From PALSA-129 sp963842505 (lineage in GTDB: Bacteria; Acidobacteriota; Terriglobia; Bryobacterales; Bryobacteraceae), in the NCBI GenBank assembly GCA_963842505.1, contig CAWJGZ010000002.1, forward strand, positions 992,001 through 1,056,000: 64,000 nucleotides of DNA. Direction: 5' to 3'. This document shows positions 1 to 8,168 of this stretch, piece after piece; within the stretch, counting starts at the first letter, position 1, and every line of letters begins with the position of its first letter. Both the position numbers and the translations under genes were made by a program. The notes beneath the pieces were generated by a model that was not told the origin of the DNA, did no database searches, and saw only the letters and a list, made by a program, of their open reading frames with translations.

Positions 1-117
1 CACCGGATCCTGCTCGAGGGCGTGAGCGACCAGGCGCCGGATGACCACGGAGTCGTCAACCACCAACACGCGAATCCGCTCTCCCGGTTGAAGTAATCGC
101 TTGTTCACCGCACCCAT
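1..117 (-). CDS. cheB: CheB-type response regulator, N-terminus only (cut by window edge)
   Basis: Only the first 39 codons lie in the window. They read as the start of a receiver domain: a beta strand followed by the acidic pair in VLVVDDSVVIRRLVAHAL, which is the usual opening of chemotaxis protein-glutamate methylesterase CheB. Start ATG at 117 is preceded by a strong GGAGGGAG ribosome binding site. It is the last visible gene of the chemosensory operon, 13 bases after cheY. CheB demethylates receptor glutamates and would oppose the CheR encoded upstream. The methylesterase domain is outside the window, so another receiver protein cannot be excluded, but VVIRRL and the operon position favour CheB. 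Confidence 0.75.
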   Translation of the reverse strand, partial: MGAVNKRLLQPGERIRVLVVDDSVVIRRLVAHALEQDPV

Positions 118-130
118 GCCTGCTCCCTCC

Positions 131-508
131 TCAGGGATGGATCCCCACAAGTTGCAGCTTCTCCACGAGGATTTCTTTTGTGAAAGGCTTCATGACGTAC
201 TCGTTGGCGCCGGCTTCCAGGGCCGCCGCCATCTGGTCCAGTTCGGTCTCGGTAGTGACCATGATCACCACCAGCCCGGATAGTTCCGGGTTCTGGCGCA
301 AGCGCTTGAGCAGATCCAGCCCATTGATCTCGGGCATGTTCCAGTCCGCCAGGACCAGCGTCACGGCGGTTTTCTCGGCTTCAATCGCCTCCAGGGCTTC
401 CCTTCCGTTGGCTGCCTCGCGAACCTCATACCCGAGTTCCTTCAAGATCTTTGCGAGAATTATTCGAATGGCCCTGGAATCGTCCACGACTAATGCTTTG
501 GCCATCAT
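131..508 (-). CDS. cheY: CheY-like single-domain response regulator
   Basis: A 125-residue stand-alone receiver domain with no output domain. It keeps the acidic pair in LVVDDSRAIR, the phospho-acceptor Asp in LVLADWNMPEINGLDLL, the conserved Thr region in VIMVTTETE and the Lys in YVMKPFTKEIL, so it should accept phosphate from the CheA of this operon. In this context it is the diffusible output messenger, acting on a flagellar or pilus motor or another pathway. Two adjacent ATG codons open the frame; AGGTG lies just upstream and fits the second slightly better. It lies 87 bases downstream of the receptor gene. Confidence 0.93.
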   Translation of the reverse strand: MMAKALVVDDSRAIRIILAKILKELGYEVREAANGREALEAIEAEKTAVTLVLADWNMPEINGLDLLKRLRQNPELSGLVVIMVTTETELDQMAAALEAGANEYVMKPFTKEILVEKLQLVGIHP

Positions 509-595
509 TTCACCTGTATTCGTTGAGCCGGCGGACGGACGCGGCCTGGCGGATGAATGCCAGCCGCCTTGCCGCGTCCCTATCCGTCGATCGGG

Positions 596-3500
596 TCAGA
601 ACGTGAACTTCGAGGTGACCGTTTGGAGCCGCGCCGCCATCTGGCTCAACTCTTGCGACGCCTTCTCAGTATCGTTGGCGCCTTGTGTGGTGTTCTTCGC
701 CGCCACGGCCACGCCGCCGATGTTCTTAGCAATGTCGGCGACCCCCTTGGCTGCTTCGGTCACGCTGCGGCCGATCTCATTGGTGGTCACCGTCTGTTCT
801 TCCACCGCCGAAGCGATGCTGTTGGAGATGTCGTTGATCTGGTTGATAATGGTGCCAATCTCCTCGATCGCCTTCACGGACCCCTTGGTATCGCCCTGGA
901 TCGCCTCAATCTTCTGACCGATCTCCTCGGTGGCCTTGGCGGTCTGCTTGGCGAGTTCCTTGACTTCGTTCGCCACCACCGCAAAGCCCTTACCCGCTTC
1001 GCCGGCGCGCGCGGCCTCAATGGTGGCATTGAGCGCCAGCAGGTTGGTCTGCTGCGCGATCGAGGTAATTACCTTGATCACATTGCCGATTTCCTGGCTG
1101 GACTCGCCCAACTTCTTCACGGTATCGTTCGTGGAATGCGCCACGCTGACGGCATTCTTGGCCACACGGGCCGATTCGTTGGCGTTTTTGGAGATCTCGC
1201 GGATCGAAGCCTGCATCTGCTCTGAGGCTGAAGCGACCGAGGCGACGTTCTTCGAGACCTGCTCACTGGCCGCCGACACCACGTTGGCCTGCGTAGCGGT
1301 CTCCTCGGCGTTGCCCGCCATCTGCTGGCTGACCGCCGTCAGTTCCTCGGAGGAAGATGCCAGCGTCGCCGCGTTTTGCGCCGCGACCTTGAGTGGTTCG
1401 ACGATCGCCTCCAGCGTCTGGTTCACACCCTCGATAATCCTGCGGTAGTCGCCCTGGTGCTTGGTGACGTCGGCCCGCGTACCCACCCGGCCTTCTGCGG
1501 CCGCTTTGACGAGCATCACGGTGTCGGCCACCAGTCTTTCGATGTTGTCGATGCAGTTGTTGAGGCTGTTCTTGATGGCGTTGAAGTCGCCGTTGTAGTT
1601 GTCGATAATCTTCGGCGGGATGTCGCCCTTCGAGATCCGGTCCACGTACTGGGCGGACACGTTCAACGGCCCGATCACCGCATCCAGCGTCTGGTTCACG
1701 CCCTCGATAATCTTGCGGTAGCCGCCCTGGTGCCTGGACGCGTCGGCGCGGGTGGCCAATTTGCCTTCCACCGCGGCCTTGACAAGCAATCCGGCGTCGG
1801 CCACCAACGCGTCGACGTTGTTCTTCAACAGCATCAGCCACTCGTAAATCTGGTCCTTATCGGAAGCCCTGGCCATCGACGCCGTCATGTCGCCGTTGGC
1901 GATCTTCGTCACATAAGCAACCAGACTGGTCATCCAGTCAAGCAAGACGTTCAGGTTGTTTTTGATTTCATTAAAATCGCCTTGGTAGGCCTCGGTGATC
2001 TTAGGTGGAATCTCGCCCTTTGAGATCCGGTCCATGTACTCGGCGGACATATTCAACGGCCTGATGATGTTGTCCACCGTCAGGTTGAAAGCCTCTATGA
2101 CCCTGCGGAAGTCGCCCTGGAGCTTGGAGGCATCGGCCCGCGCGGCCAGTTTGCCTTCCTGCATGGCTTGCGCCAGTCCCATGCCATCAGCCACGAGCGC
2201 GCTAAGATTTTCCATTAACAGGGTGAATGCCGGTACGAGTTCGTCGTGTTCGGAACGGCGGCCAACGGTCTTCATCTCCGCCATTGGGCTCAAATCACCT
2301 TGCGCAATACTCTTGATTATGTCGATTACGTGCAGCAACCTGTCTTGCACTTGGTTCGTGGCCTGCGCCACTTCCGCATAGACTCCGGCATACTCTCCCT
2401 TCACGCGCGTGCTATGGTCGTTGACTGCCATTCTTTTGAGCACCGCATTGGCCTCGACCAAGCCGCCGAGCCCGTCGATGCAGTTGTTCAAATTGTTCTT
2501 GATCTCGTTGAAATCGCCGTTGTAGGCTTCGGTAATTTTCGGCGGGATGTCGCCCTTCGAGATCCGGTCCATGTACTCGGCGGCCACGTTCAACGGCTTG
2601 ATGACGTTGTCCAAAGTCAGGTTGAAGGCCTCCAGGACCTTGCGGTAGTCGCCCTGGAGCTTGGAAGCGTCGGCCCGCGCGGCCAGCTTGCCTTCCTGCA
2701 TGGCTTGCGACAGCCCCACGCCGTCGGCCACCAGCGCACTGAGGTTCTCCATCAACAGGATAACTGCCGGTCCGAGTTCGTCATGTTCGGAACGGCGGCC
2801 AAGGGTCTTTAACGCCGCCATTTCGCTCAGATCACCTTGCGCAACATTCTTGAGTATGCCGATTGTATGCAGGATCCTGTCTCGCACCAGGTTCGTGGCC
2901 TGCGCCACTTCCGCATAGACTCCGGCATACTCTCCTTTCACTGGCGTGCTGTAATCGTTGACCGCCATCCTCTTGAGTGCCGCATTCGCCTCGACCAGCC
3001 CAGCGAGCCCGTCGATGCAGTTGTTCAAGTTGTTCTTGATCTCGTTGAAATCGCCGTTGAAGGTGTCGATAATTTTGGGCGGAATCTCGCCCTTTGAGAT
3101 CCGGTCCATGTACTCGGCGGAGACGTTCAGCGGCTTAATCACTGCGTCGAGGGTCTGGTTGAAGCCCTCGACGATTTTGCGGTAGTCGCCAGAGAACTTG
3201 GACCCATCAGCGCGCGTTGCCAAGCGTCCCGCAACAGCCGCCTGCGTCAACGAAGCGGTTTCCGCAATCATGGCAGTCAGATTGCCCCGCAGGAGATCCA
3301 TCTTCTGATTGGCGAGAGCCTGCTTGCCTGGCAACCGGTCCAGCACCGTCGAAAAATCGCCCTCAGAATAGGAGCCGACGATCGCTAGTAACTTGAGAAC
3401 GACGTTGATATGAAGGCGAGCTGCTTCATTCACGTCCTTCGCTATCTGCCTATAGGCGCCCTGGAATTGTTCAATGGTTATAAAGGCCTCGATGTCGCCG

Positions 3501-3934
3501 GCTTTTTGTGCCTGGTACATTTCCGCCGCGGCGTTTAGTAATCCATTGAGGACATCAATACAGGTATTCAGGTTGTTCTTGATTTCGTTGAAATCGCCGT
3601 TGTAGGCGTCGGTGATCTTGGGTGGGATGTCACCCTTCGAGATCCGGTCGATGTACTCGGCGGAGAGGTTCAACGGCTTGATCACTGCGTCGAGCATCCC
3701 GTTCAGGCTTTCCACGATGGTACGGTCGCCACCCGTGAACAGGTCCGCCCGCGCCCGCTCCGCGAGGCGCCCCTGCTGGAGAGCTGACGACACGCGGAGT
3801 ATTTCCTCCTGCAGCACGCGCTTCGTTTGCGTCTCCCGCGCACCGCGTCGTACTGGACGGTCCAAAACGGCAGCGCCGATGGACTGGTTTTGGTCGGAAC
3901 GAACGCGCCGGCCGTTGTTTGCTTGTCTTGCCAT
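596..3934 (-). CDS. Soluble poly-HAMP methyl-accepting chemotaxis protein
   Basis: 1112 residues. There is no hydrophobic membrane segment anywhere, so this appears to be a cytoplasmic receptor. The body is a chain of HAMP-like modules: the signature DRISKG(D/E)IPPKI followed by GDFNEIKNNLN occurs five times, with further degenerate HAMP-like segments between. The C-terminal ~280 residues form the signalling coiled coil, with the CheA/CheW-contacting tip at NLLALNATIEAARAGEAGKG. It would sense internal cues or couple to a partner and control the CheA in the same operon. Start ATG has AAGGAG six bases upstream. It lies 139 bases downstream of cheR. Two Glu/Gln-rich helices flank the tip and are candidate methylation sites for CheR and CheB. 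Confidence 0.92.
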   Translation of the reverse strand: MARQANNGRRVRSDQNQSIGAAVLDRPVRRGARETQTKRVLQEEILRVSSALQQGRLAERARADLFTGGDRTIVESLNGMLDAVIKPLNLSAEYIDRISKGDIPPKITDAYNGDFNEIKNNLNTCIDVLNGLLNAAAEMYQAQKAGDIEAFITIEQFQGAYRQIAKDVNEAARLHINVVLKLLAIVGSYSEGDFSTVLDRLPGKQALANQKMDLLRGNLTAMIAETASLTQAAVAGRLATRADGSKFSGDYRKIVEGFNQTLDAVIKPLNVSAEYMDRISKGEIPPKIIDTFNGDFNEIKNNLNNCIDGLAGLVEANAALKRMAVNDYSTPVKGEYAGVYAEVAQATNLVRDRILHTIGILKNVAQGDLSEMAALKTLGRRSEHDELGPAVILLMENLSALVADGVGLSQAMQEGKLAARADASKLQGDYRKVLEAFNLTLDNVIKPLNVAAEYMDRISKGDIPPKITEAYNGDFNEIKNNLNNCIDGLGGLVEANAVLKRMAVNDHSTRVKGEYAGVYAEVAQATNQVQDRLLHVIDIIKSIAQGDLSPMAEMKTVGRRSEHDELVPAFTLLMENLSALVADGMGLAQAMQEGKLAARADASKLQGDFRRVIEAFNLTVDNIIRPLNMSAEYMDRISKGEIPPKITEAYQGDFNEIKNNLNVLLDWMTSLVAYVTKIANGDMTASMARASDKDQIYEWLMLLKNNVDALVADAGLLVKAAVEGKLATRADASRHQGGYRKIIEGVNQTLDAVIGPLNVSAQYVDRISKGDIPPKIIDNYNGDFNAIKNSLNNCIDNIERLVADTVMLVKAAAEGRVGTRADVTKHQGDYRRIIEGVNQTLEAIVEPLKVAAQNAATLASSSEELTAVSQQMAGNAEETATQANVVSAASEQVSKNVASVASASEQMQASIREISKNANESARVAKNAVSVAHSTNDTVKKLGESSQEIGNVIKVITSIAQQTNLLALNATIEAARAGEAGKGFAVVANEVKELAKQTAKATEEIGQKIEAIQGDTKGSVKAIEEIGTIINQINDISNSIASAVEEQTVTTNEIGRSVTEAAKGVADIAKNIGGVAVAAKNTTQGANDTEKASQELSQMAARLQTVTSKFTF
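1560..3660 (-). repeat. Internal HAMP-unit repeats of the chemoreceptor gene
   Basis: Within the receptor gene the DNA for DRISKG(D/E)IPPKI plus GDFNEIKNNLN recurs near 3600-3650, 3060-3110, 2520-2570, 1985-2035 and 1605-1655. Spacing is close to 540 bases for the first units and about 380 for the last. The copies near 2100-2900 are especially alike at nucleotide level, pointing to recent duplication or gene conversion. Such repeats can recombine and change module number. Confidence 0.8.
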
Positions 3935-4073
3935 TGTCTTGCTCCTTTGTGTTCCTATTGCGTTATTTACGATGCGTCACCGACGCCTGATTCTTGATTC
4001 GTCACTGCCTTCCGATGTCCGCCGGGCACCGGGTAAACCTGGGAAGTATAGACCTGGCTGCTGTTCTCCAACG

Positions 4074-4697
4074 TCACGGCCCGCATTCGCCATCCTCCAC
4101 TTTGCGGAACAATGGCCCATCGGGAATCACCCGCTGGAACCGCGAGGCGAGTTCCCGCGGCATCTCCTGCGTCTGCTCGGTGGCGAAGAAGCCGCCAGGG
4201 GCCAGCGCCCGGTGAAACATTCTGAGCACTTCGACCCTCTCCGGCGGCTGGAAGTGGAGCAGCACATTCTTGCACAAGACCAGCGAGTATCCATGACCGA
4301 TTTCCTGGAACGACAGGAGATCGTGCCGCTGATAGGCGACCCGCCCCCGGATGCTGTCGATCACGCGAAAGTACCCAGGTTGGCCATTCGGTTCGAAGTA
4401 CTTATCCAGGACGCCCCCGGGCAAACGCGCCAACTCGTCTCTCGGATACATGCCCGCCTCGATCATCCGGGCAAACTGGCCGGTGCTCTCCACATCGGTC
4501 GCATCAATGCGGAGGTTATTGAACGCGAAGGGGTTCATCCGCTCGGCAAACATGATCGAAAGCGTGTAAGGCTCCTGCCCCATGGCTACGCCGGCGTCCC
4601 AGATGCGGGGATGGCTGCGGCCCGACAGGCAGGGAATGACGTGTTCCGCCACCCGCTCCAGCACTTGTTGGTCCCGGAAGAAGAAAGTGAAGGCCAA
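4074..4697 (-). CDS. cheR: Short CheR-type protein-glutamate methyltransferase
   Basis: A 207-residue SAM-dependent methyltransferase of the CheR family, predicted to methylate receptor glutamates. The SAM-binding core starts at RIWDAGVAMGQEPYTLSI; the later FFATEQTQEMP segment and the pair LVLCKNVLLHFQP are typical. The usual N-terminal helical CheR domain is missing, so the protein starts directly at AFTFFFRDQQVLE, a form known for a short CheR subgroup. I place the start at TTG 4697 because GGGAGG stands eight bases before it; the open frame extends upstream to 4820 but has no start there with a good site and would overlap cheW. It follows cheW by 79 bases. Confidence 0.85.
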   Translation of the reverse strand: MAFTFFFRDQQVLERVAEHVIPCLSGRSHPRIWDAGVAMGQEPYTLSIMFAERMNPFAFNNLRIDATDVESTGQFARMIEAGMYPRDELARLPGGVLDKYFEPNGQPGYFRVIDSIRGRVAYQRHDLLSFQEIGHGYSLVLCKNVLLHFQPPERVEVLRMFHRALAPGGFFATEQTQEMPRELASRFQRVIPDGPLFRKVEDGECGP

Positions 4698-4776
4698 TTT
4701 CAGAACCTCCCGGCATCCTGGCGCCGCGCCGGTCGTTCGATTGCCTTTCCTGGCAGCGGCGGGCGCTTCGGCACCA

Positions 4777-5256
4777 CTAGTCCGTCCTCCCCACGGCAAG
4801 ATCCACCGTTCGCTCCGCATCGAGGACCAGCAGCAACCGGTCCTTCAGCTTGTAGACACCCCGGATGAGCTCTCGCGCCGCGGGATCGAGGTTCTCCGGC
4901 GGCCGCTCGTAGGTGGCGGTATCCACATCCAGCACGTCTCCGATTTCGTCGACCAGCAAACTGACGGCGCCATCCTCGGTGCGGACCACCATGTTCATGG
5001 GCGTCTGGTCCCCGGCGCGTGGCGGCAACCGAAGCCGCCGCCGCATATCGATGGCGGTGACAATCTGGCCCCGCAGGTTGATCAACCCCTCGATGACTTC
5101 CGGCGCCTGGGGCACGCGGGTCATGTGCTGGAAGCGCAGTACTTCCTGGACGCGGAGAACATCCACGCCGAAAAACAAGTCCGCCACGAAGAACGTGGAA
5201 AACTGTCCGCTGGTCTGCGCCAATTCGGATTTCAAGGTTACGGTACTGGTCGCCAT
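4777..5256 (-). CDS. cheW: CheW chemotaxis coupling protein
   Basis: 159 residues forming a single CheW domain, with LFFGVDVLRVQEVLRFQ near the N-terminus, NLRGQIVTAIDMRRRL in the middle and VSLLVDEIGDVLDVD towards the C-terminus. CheW bridges the receptor tip and the CheA regulatory domain. The start ATG lies three bases after the cheA stop, and the ribosome binding site GGAGAGGAG is inside the last cheA codons, so translation is probably coupled. Confidence 0.93.
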   Translation of the reverse strand: MATSTVTLKSELAQTSGQFSTFFVADLFFGVDVLRVQEVLRFQHMTRVPQAPEVIEGLINLRGQIVTAIDMRRRLRLPPRAGDQTPMNMVVRTEDGAVSLLVDEIGDVLDVDTATYERPPENLDPAARELIRGVYKLKDRLLLVLDAERTVDLAVGRTD

Positions 5257-5259
5257 GGG

Positions 5260-7866
5260 TTATCTCTCCTCTCCTGCGGTCACCGGCGCCGTCTCGGCGG
5301 AAGCCAGCACCGAGGCCAGCCGCGCCACCGATTCAAGCATGGCCTCCCGGTCGAACTTGGGCTGGCAGTCCTGGAAACCCGCCGCCTGACCGGCTTCTGC
5401 CTGAACCTGCTGAGCTGAATCAGCCAGCGCCAGGACCGGGATCCCCTCCCACTCCGGCCGCCGGCGCATGGCGGCAAGCAGCGCGGAACTGCCTTTGGGA
5501 GGAAGATCCAGCGCCGTTACGACGACGTCCACCGCCTGTTGCTCCAGCCCGCGAATGACCTCGTCCAGATTGGCAGCCTCCAAGACCCGGTAACCGGCCA
5601 TGTCAAGACCGCTCCGGATAAGGCCCCGCGAGAAATCCGAGGACTCGGCGACGAGGATCCTCTTGCCATTTGCCGGCCCGCCCGTGCTCTGAAACCAATC
5701 CGCCGCAGCCGCACGAATGACCTGATTGAGATCGAGGAAATCCGCGACCTGCTTGCCCACCACCGCCGAGCCGAGGAGACCCTGGCGGCTGGTCTTCTGG
5801 CGCACCGTGACGGCGTCTTCCGCGACATCCACGATCTGGTCGACCACCACACCCAGGCTGCGCTCACCGTCGTTGAATACGATCACCTGCGCGGGATCGG
5901 CGGTCTGCTCCCGGTCGGGCGCGCCCGATTCGAGTACGGCCCGGAGAGAAACCAGGGGGAGAATGCGCTGCCGGTATTGCACCACCTGGCCCCCACCCGC
6001 GCGCTCGATGGACGACTGCGGGAACTCCTCAAGCCTGGCGACCAGAGAAAGTGGAACGGCCAGCCGCTCGAAGGAACCGGCCCGGAACAGGAGCAACCGC
6101 TGCTGCTCGATGCCCGATTGCGTCTTCTGTTCCGCCGCCGCGCGCGCCTGATCGCGGGATTCGGCCAGCACGCCGGAACACTGGCCGATGCCGAGCACGT
6201 CGAGGATGAGGGCCACGCGGCCGTCGCCCATGATGGTCGCGCCAGCGTACACGGTGAGCCCTTTCAACTGCTTACCCAAAGGCTTGACCACGATTTCCTG
6301 GGTGTCGTTGATGCCATCTACCACCAGGCCAAATTGCCGGTCTTCCGCCTGAAGGACCACCATGCTGACCGCCTCGGCTCGCTCCGCCGATTTCAGCCCG
6401 AGCACTTGATTCAGGTGGGCGATGGGCAGAAGACTCCCGCGCCGGCGGTACACCGGCGTGCCCTGTACATACTCGATGTGCCTTTCCGACGAATCTCCCT
6501 CCAGGCGAATTAATTCGAGCAGGCTGACCTGAGGGATGACGAATCGCTCGCCGCCGCTTGTGATCACCAGGCCGGGAATGATGGCCAGCGTGAGTGGGAT
6601 CTTGATCTTGACCGTGGCGCCTTCGCCGGGCCGGCTGAACACGTCGACGACGCCGCCGATCTTCTCAATGTGAGACTTCACCACATCCATGCCGACCCCG
6701 CGTCCCGAAATGTTGGTGACGGCTTCCGCCATGGAGAAGCCGGGCAGGAATATCAGGTTCAACGCCTCCCGATCAGTCAGCCTCTCGGCCTGTTCGGGCC
6801 GCAGAAACCCTTTGTCGAGAGCTTTCTGTTTGACACGAGCGATATCAATCCCCGCCCCGTCGTCGCTGATTTCGATGTTGACTTGGCCGCCTTCGTGATA
6901 CGCGCGGAGGGACAGTCTTCCTTGTGGCGGCTTGCCAAGTCTCACGCGGACCTCCGGCGGCTCGATGCCGTGGTCGCACGAGTTCCGGACCAAGTGGACC
7001 AGCGGGTCCTTGATGGCCTCGATGATCGTCCTGTCGAGTTCCGTCCCGGCGCCGTCCATCTCCAGCCGGATCTGCTTGCCGAGGTTCACCGCCATATCCC
7101 GCACCACGCGCGGCAGCTTGTTCCAGACCATTCCGATGGGCTGCATGCGCGTCTTCATGACGCCCTCCTGCAGTTCGGTGGTAATCAGGTTCAGCCGCTG
7201 CGAGGTCGCGTTGAGGGCGGCATCCTCGCGCTCGGTGTTGAACTGGAGGATCTGATTCCGGGTCAGAACCAGTTCCCCCACCAAATCCATCAGTTTGTCC
7301 AGTAAACCAACCCCCACCCGGATGTTTGCATCCGCCACGGCGGAAGGCTTCGCGGCGTCTTCGCCGGGCTTCTTGCTCACCGTAAGCTCGGGGGAGCCGC
7401 TGTCTTCCGGAGATTCCGGCGCGGAACCAGGCAGCCCCTCAGGACCGGGCTGACCGGGACCGCACTCGCCCTCAGGCCCGGTTGTCAACTGCGCCGCGGC
7501 GCGCAGACGTTCGGTCAAGTCTTCAAAGCAGTCCGGACCTTCGTCCCCGCTCGCTTCGATGGACGCCAATACCTTTCGAGTCGCGTCGACTGTTTCCAGA
7601 ATCAGAGACACCAGCGACGGAGTGAGCTCCCGTTGGCCATCGCGTAACTGGCTCAGGAAGCTCTCGGCCTGGTGCGTAATCTTTTCCAGAGTCGAAAACG
7701 CCAGGAAGCCGCACGTGCCCTTGATGGTGTGAATCGTGCGGAAGACGCTGGCCAGCAGCGCCGCATCCTTCGGGTGCTTCTCGAGTTCGACAAGCTCCTG
7801 ATCCAGGTGCGAGAGGTTTTCGTAACTCTCGACAAGGAATTCACGAATCACTTCCTGATCTTGCAT
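5260..7866 (-). CDS. cheA: CheA hybrid histidine kinase with C-terminal receiver
   Basis: 868 residues. Order of domains: HPt (phospho-acceptor His46 in FRTIHTIKGTCGF), an acidic linker, dimerisation helices, HATPase (N box NSCDHGIEPP, G boxes DDGAGID and GRGVGMDVV), a CheW-like regulatory domain, a second CheW-like segment (about 610-710) and a C-terminal receiver-like domain (about 740-860). The kinase parts look intact. The receiver is degenerate: the acidic pair is AESS and the phospho-acceptor position is Ala (VVVTALDLP), so it is unlikely to be phosphorylated. I chose ATG 7866 because GGAGG lies eight bases upstream and the product then begins directly with the HPt domain; a longer frame to 7977 lacks homology. 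First gene of the operon. Confidence 0.93.
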   Translation of the reverse strand: MQDQEVIREFLVESYENLSHLDQELVELEKHPKDAALLASVFRTIHTIKGTCGFLAFSTLEKITHQAESFLSQLRDGQRELTPSLVSLILETVDATRKVLASIEASGDEGPDCFEDLTERLRAAAQLTTGPEGECGPGQPGPEGLPGSAPESPEDSGSPELTVSKKPGEDAAKPSAVADANIRVGVGLLDKLMDLVGELVLTRNQILQFNTEREDAALNATSQRLNLITTELQEGVMKTRMQPIGMVWNKLPRVVRDMAVNLGKQIRLEMDGAGTELDRTIIEAIKDPLVHLVRNSCDHGIEPPEVRVRLGKPPQGRLSLRAYHEGGQVNIEISDDGAGIDIARVKQKALDKGFLRPEQAERLTDREALNLIFLPGFSMAEAVTNISGRGVGMDVVKSHIEKIGGVVDVFSRPGEGATVKIKIPLTLAIIPGLVITSGGERFVIPQVSLLELIRLEGDSSERHIEYVQGTPVYRRRGSLLPIAHLNQVLGLKSAERAEAVSMVVLQAEDRQFGLVVDGINDTQEIVVKPLGKQLKGLTVYAGATIMGDGRVALILDVLGIGQCSGVLAESRDQARAAAEQKTQSGIEQQRLLLFRAGSFERLAVPLSLVARLEEFPQSSIERAGGGQVVQYRQRILPLVSLRAVLESGAPDREQTADPAQVIVFNDGERSLGVVVDQIVDVAEDAVTVRQKTSRQGLLGSAVVGKQVADFLDLNQVIRAAAADWFQSTGGPANGKRILVAESSDFSRGLIRSGLDMAGYRVLEAANLDEVIRGLEQQAVDVVVTALDLPPKGSSALLAAMRRRPEWEGIPVLALADSAQQVQAEAGQAAGFQDCQPKFDREAMLESVARLASVLASAETAPVTAGEER

Positions 7867-8168
7867 GCGCTTATCCTCCACGGGACCCAAAAGGCCTCGG
7901 TCCAGGGACGCTTCCTGCGTGGGGACCGATCTTCCTGGCAACCTTTTGTTTCCGTCTGTGGCGTGCCGGGTTGACACACAAGAGACATATCGGCTGGTAA
8001 AAGGGGGATCTTTACACCGGGGCTGTGCACACGATCAACAGTCCTGATTGCGCAAGTGCTGCGCATAAGCTCGTTCAGCTATACTGGCTAGTTGAAAATA
8101 ACTTGCTATCCGCCTGCTTGGAGTAGAGACGAAGGCGTTCCTCTTCGATCCCGTACCGGCAATATTTC
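7867..8168. other. Divergent intergenic region between cheA and deacetylase gene
   Basis: About 300 bases without a gene. They hold the cheA ribosome binding site, a possible minus-strand promoter near 8009-8038, and on the plus strand a TATACT hexamer at 8080-8085 without a convincing -35 partner. No tRNA-like or long hairpin structure was seen. Confidence 0.6.
8009..8038 (-). promoter_or_regulatory. Possible promoter of the che operon
   Basis: Read on the minus strand, TTGATC (8038-8033) is separated by 18 bases from TAAAGA (8014-8009), about 140 bases before the cheA start. The match to the sigma-70 pattern is partial, so this is a weak call. Confidence 0.28.

Noticed and set aside
180..3185. 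Several long plus-strand open frames opposite the chemoreceptor gene
   Set aside because: They mirror the repeated HAMP DNA, have no ribosome binding sites and show no protein-family sense; they are shadows of the strongly biased minus-strand gene.
7867..7977. N-terminal extension of CheA to ATG 7977
   Set aside because: The extra 37 residues precede the HPt domain, have no family match, and the ATG at 7866 has a far better ribosome binding site.
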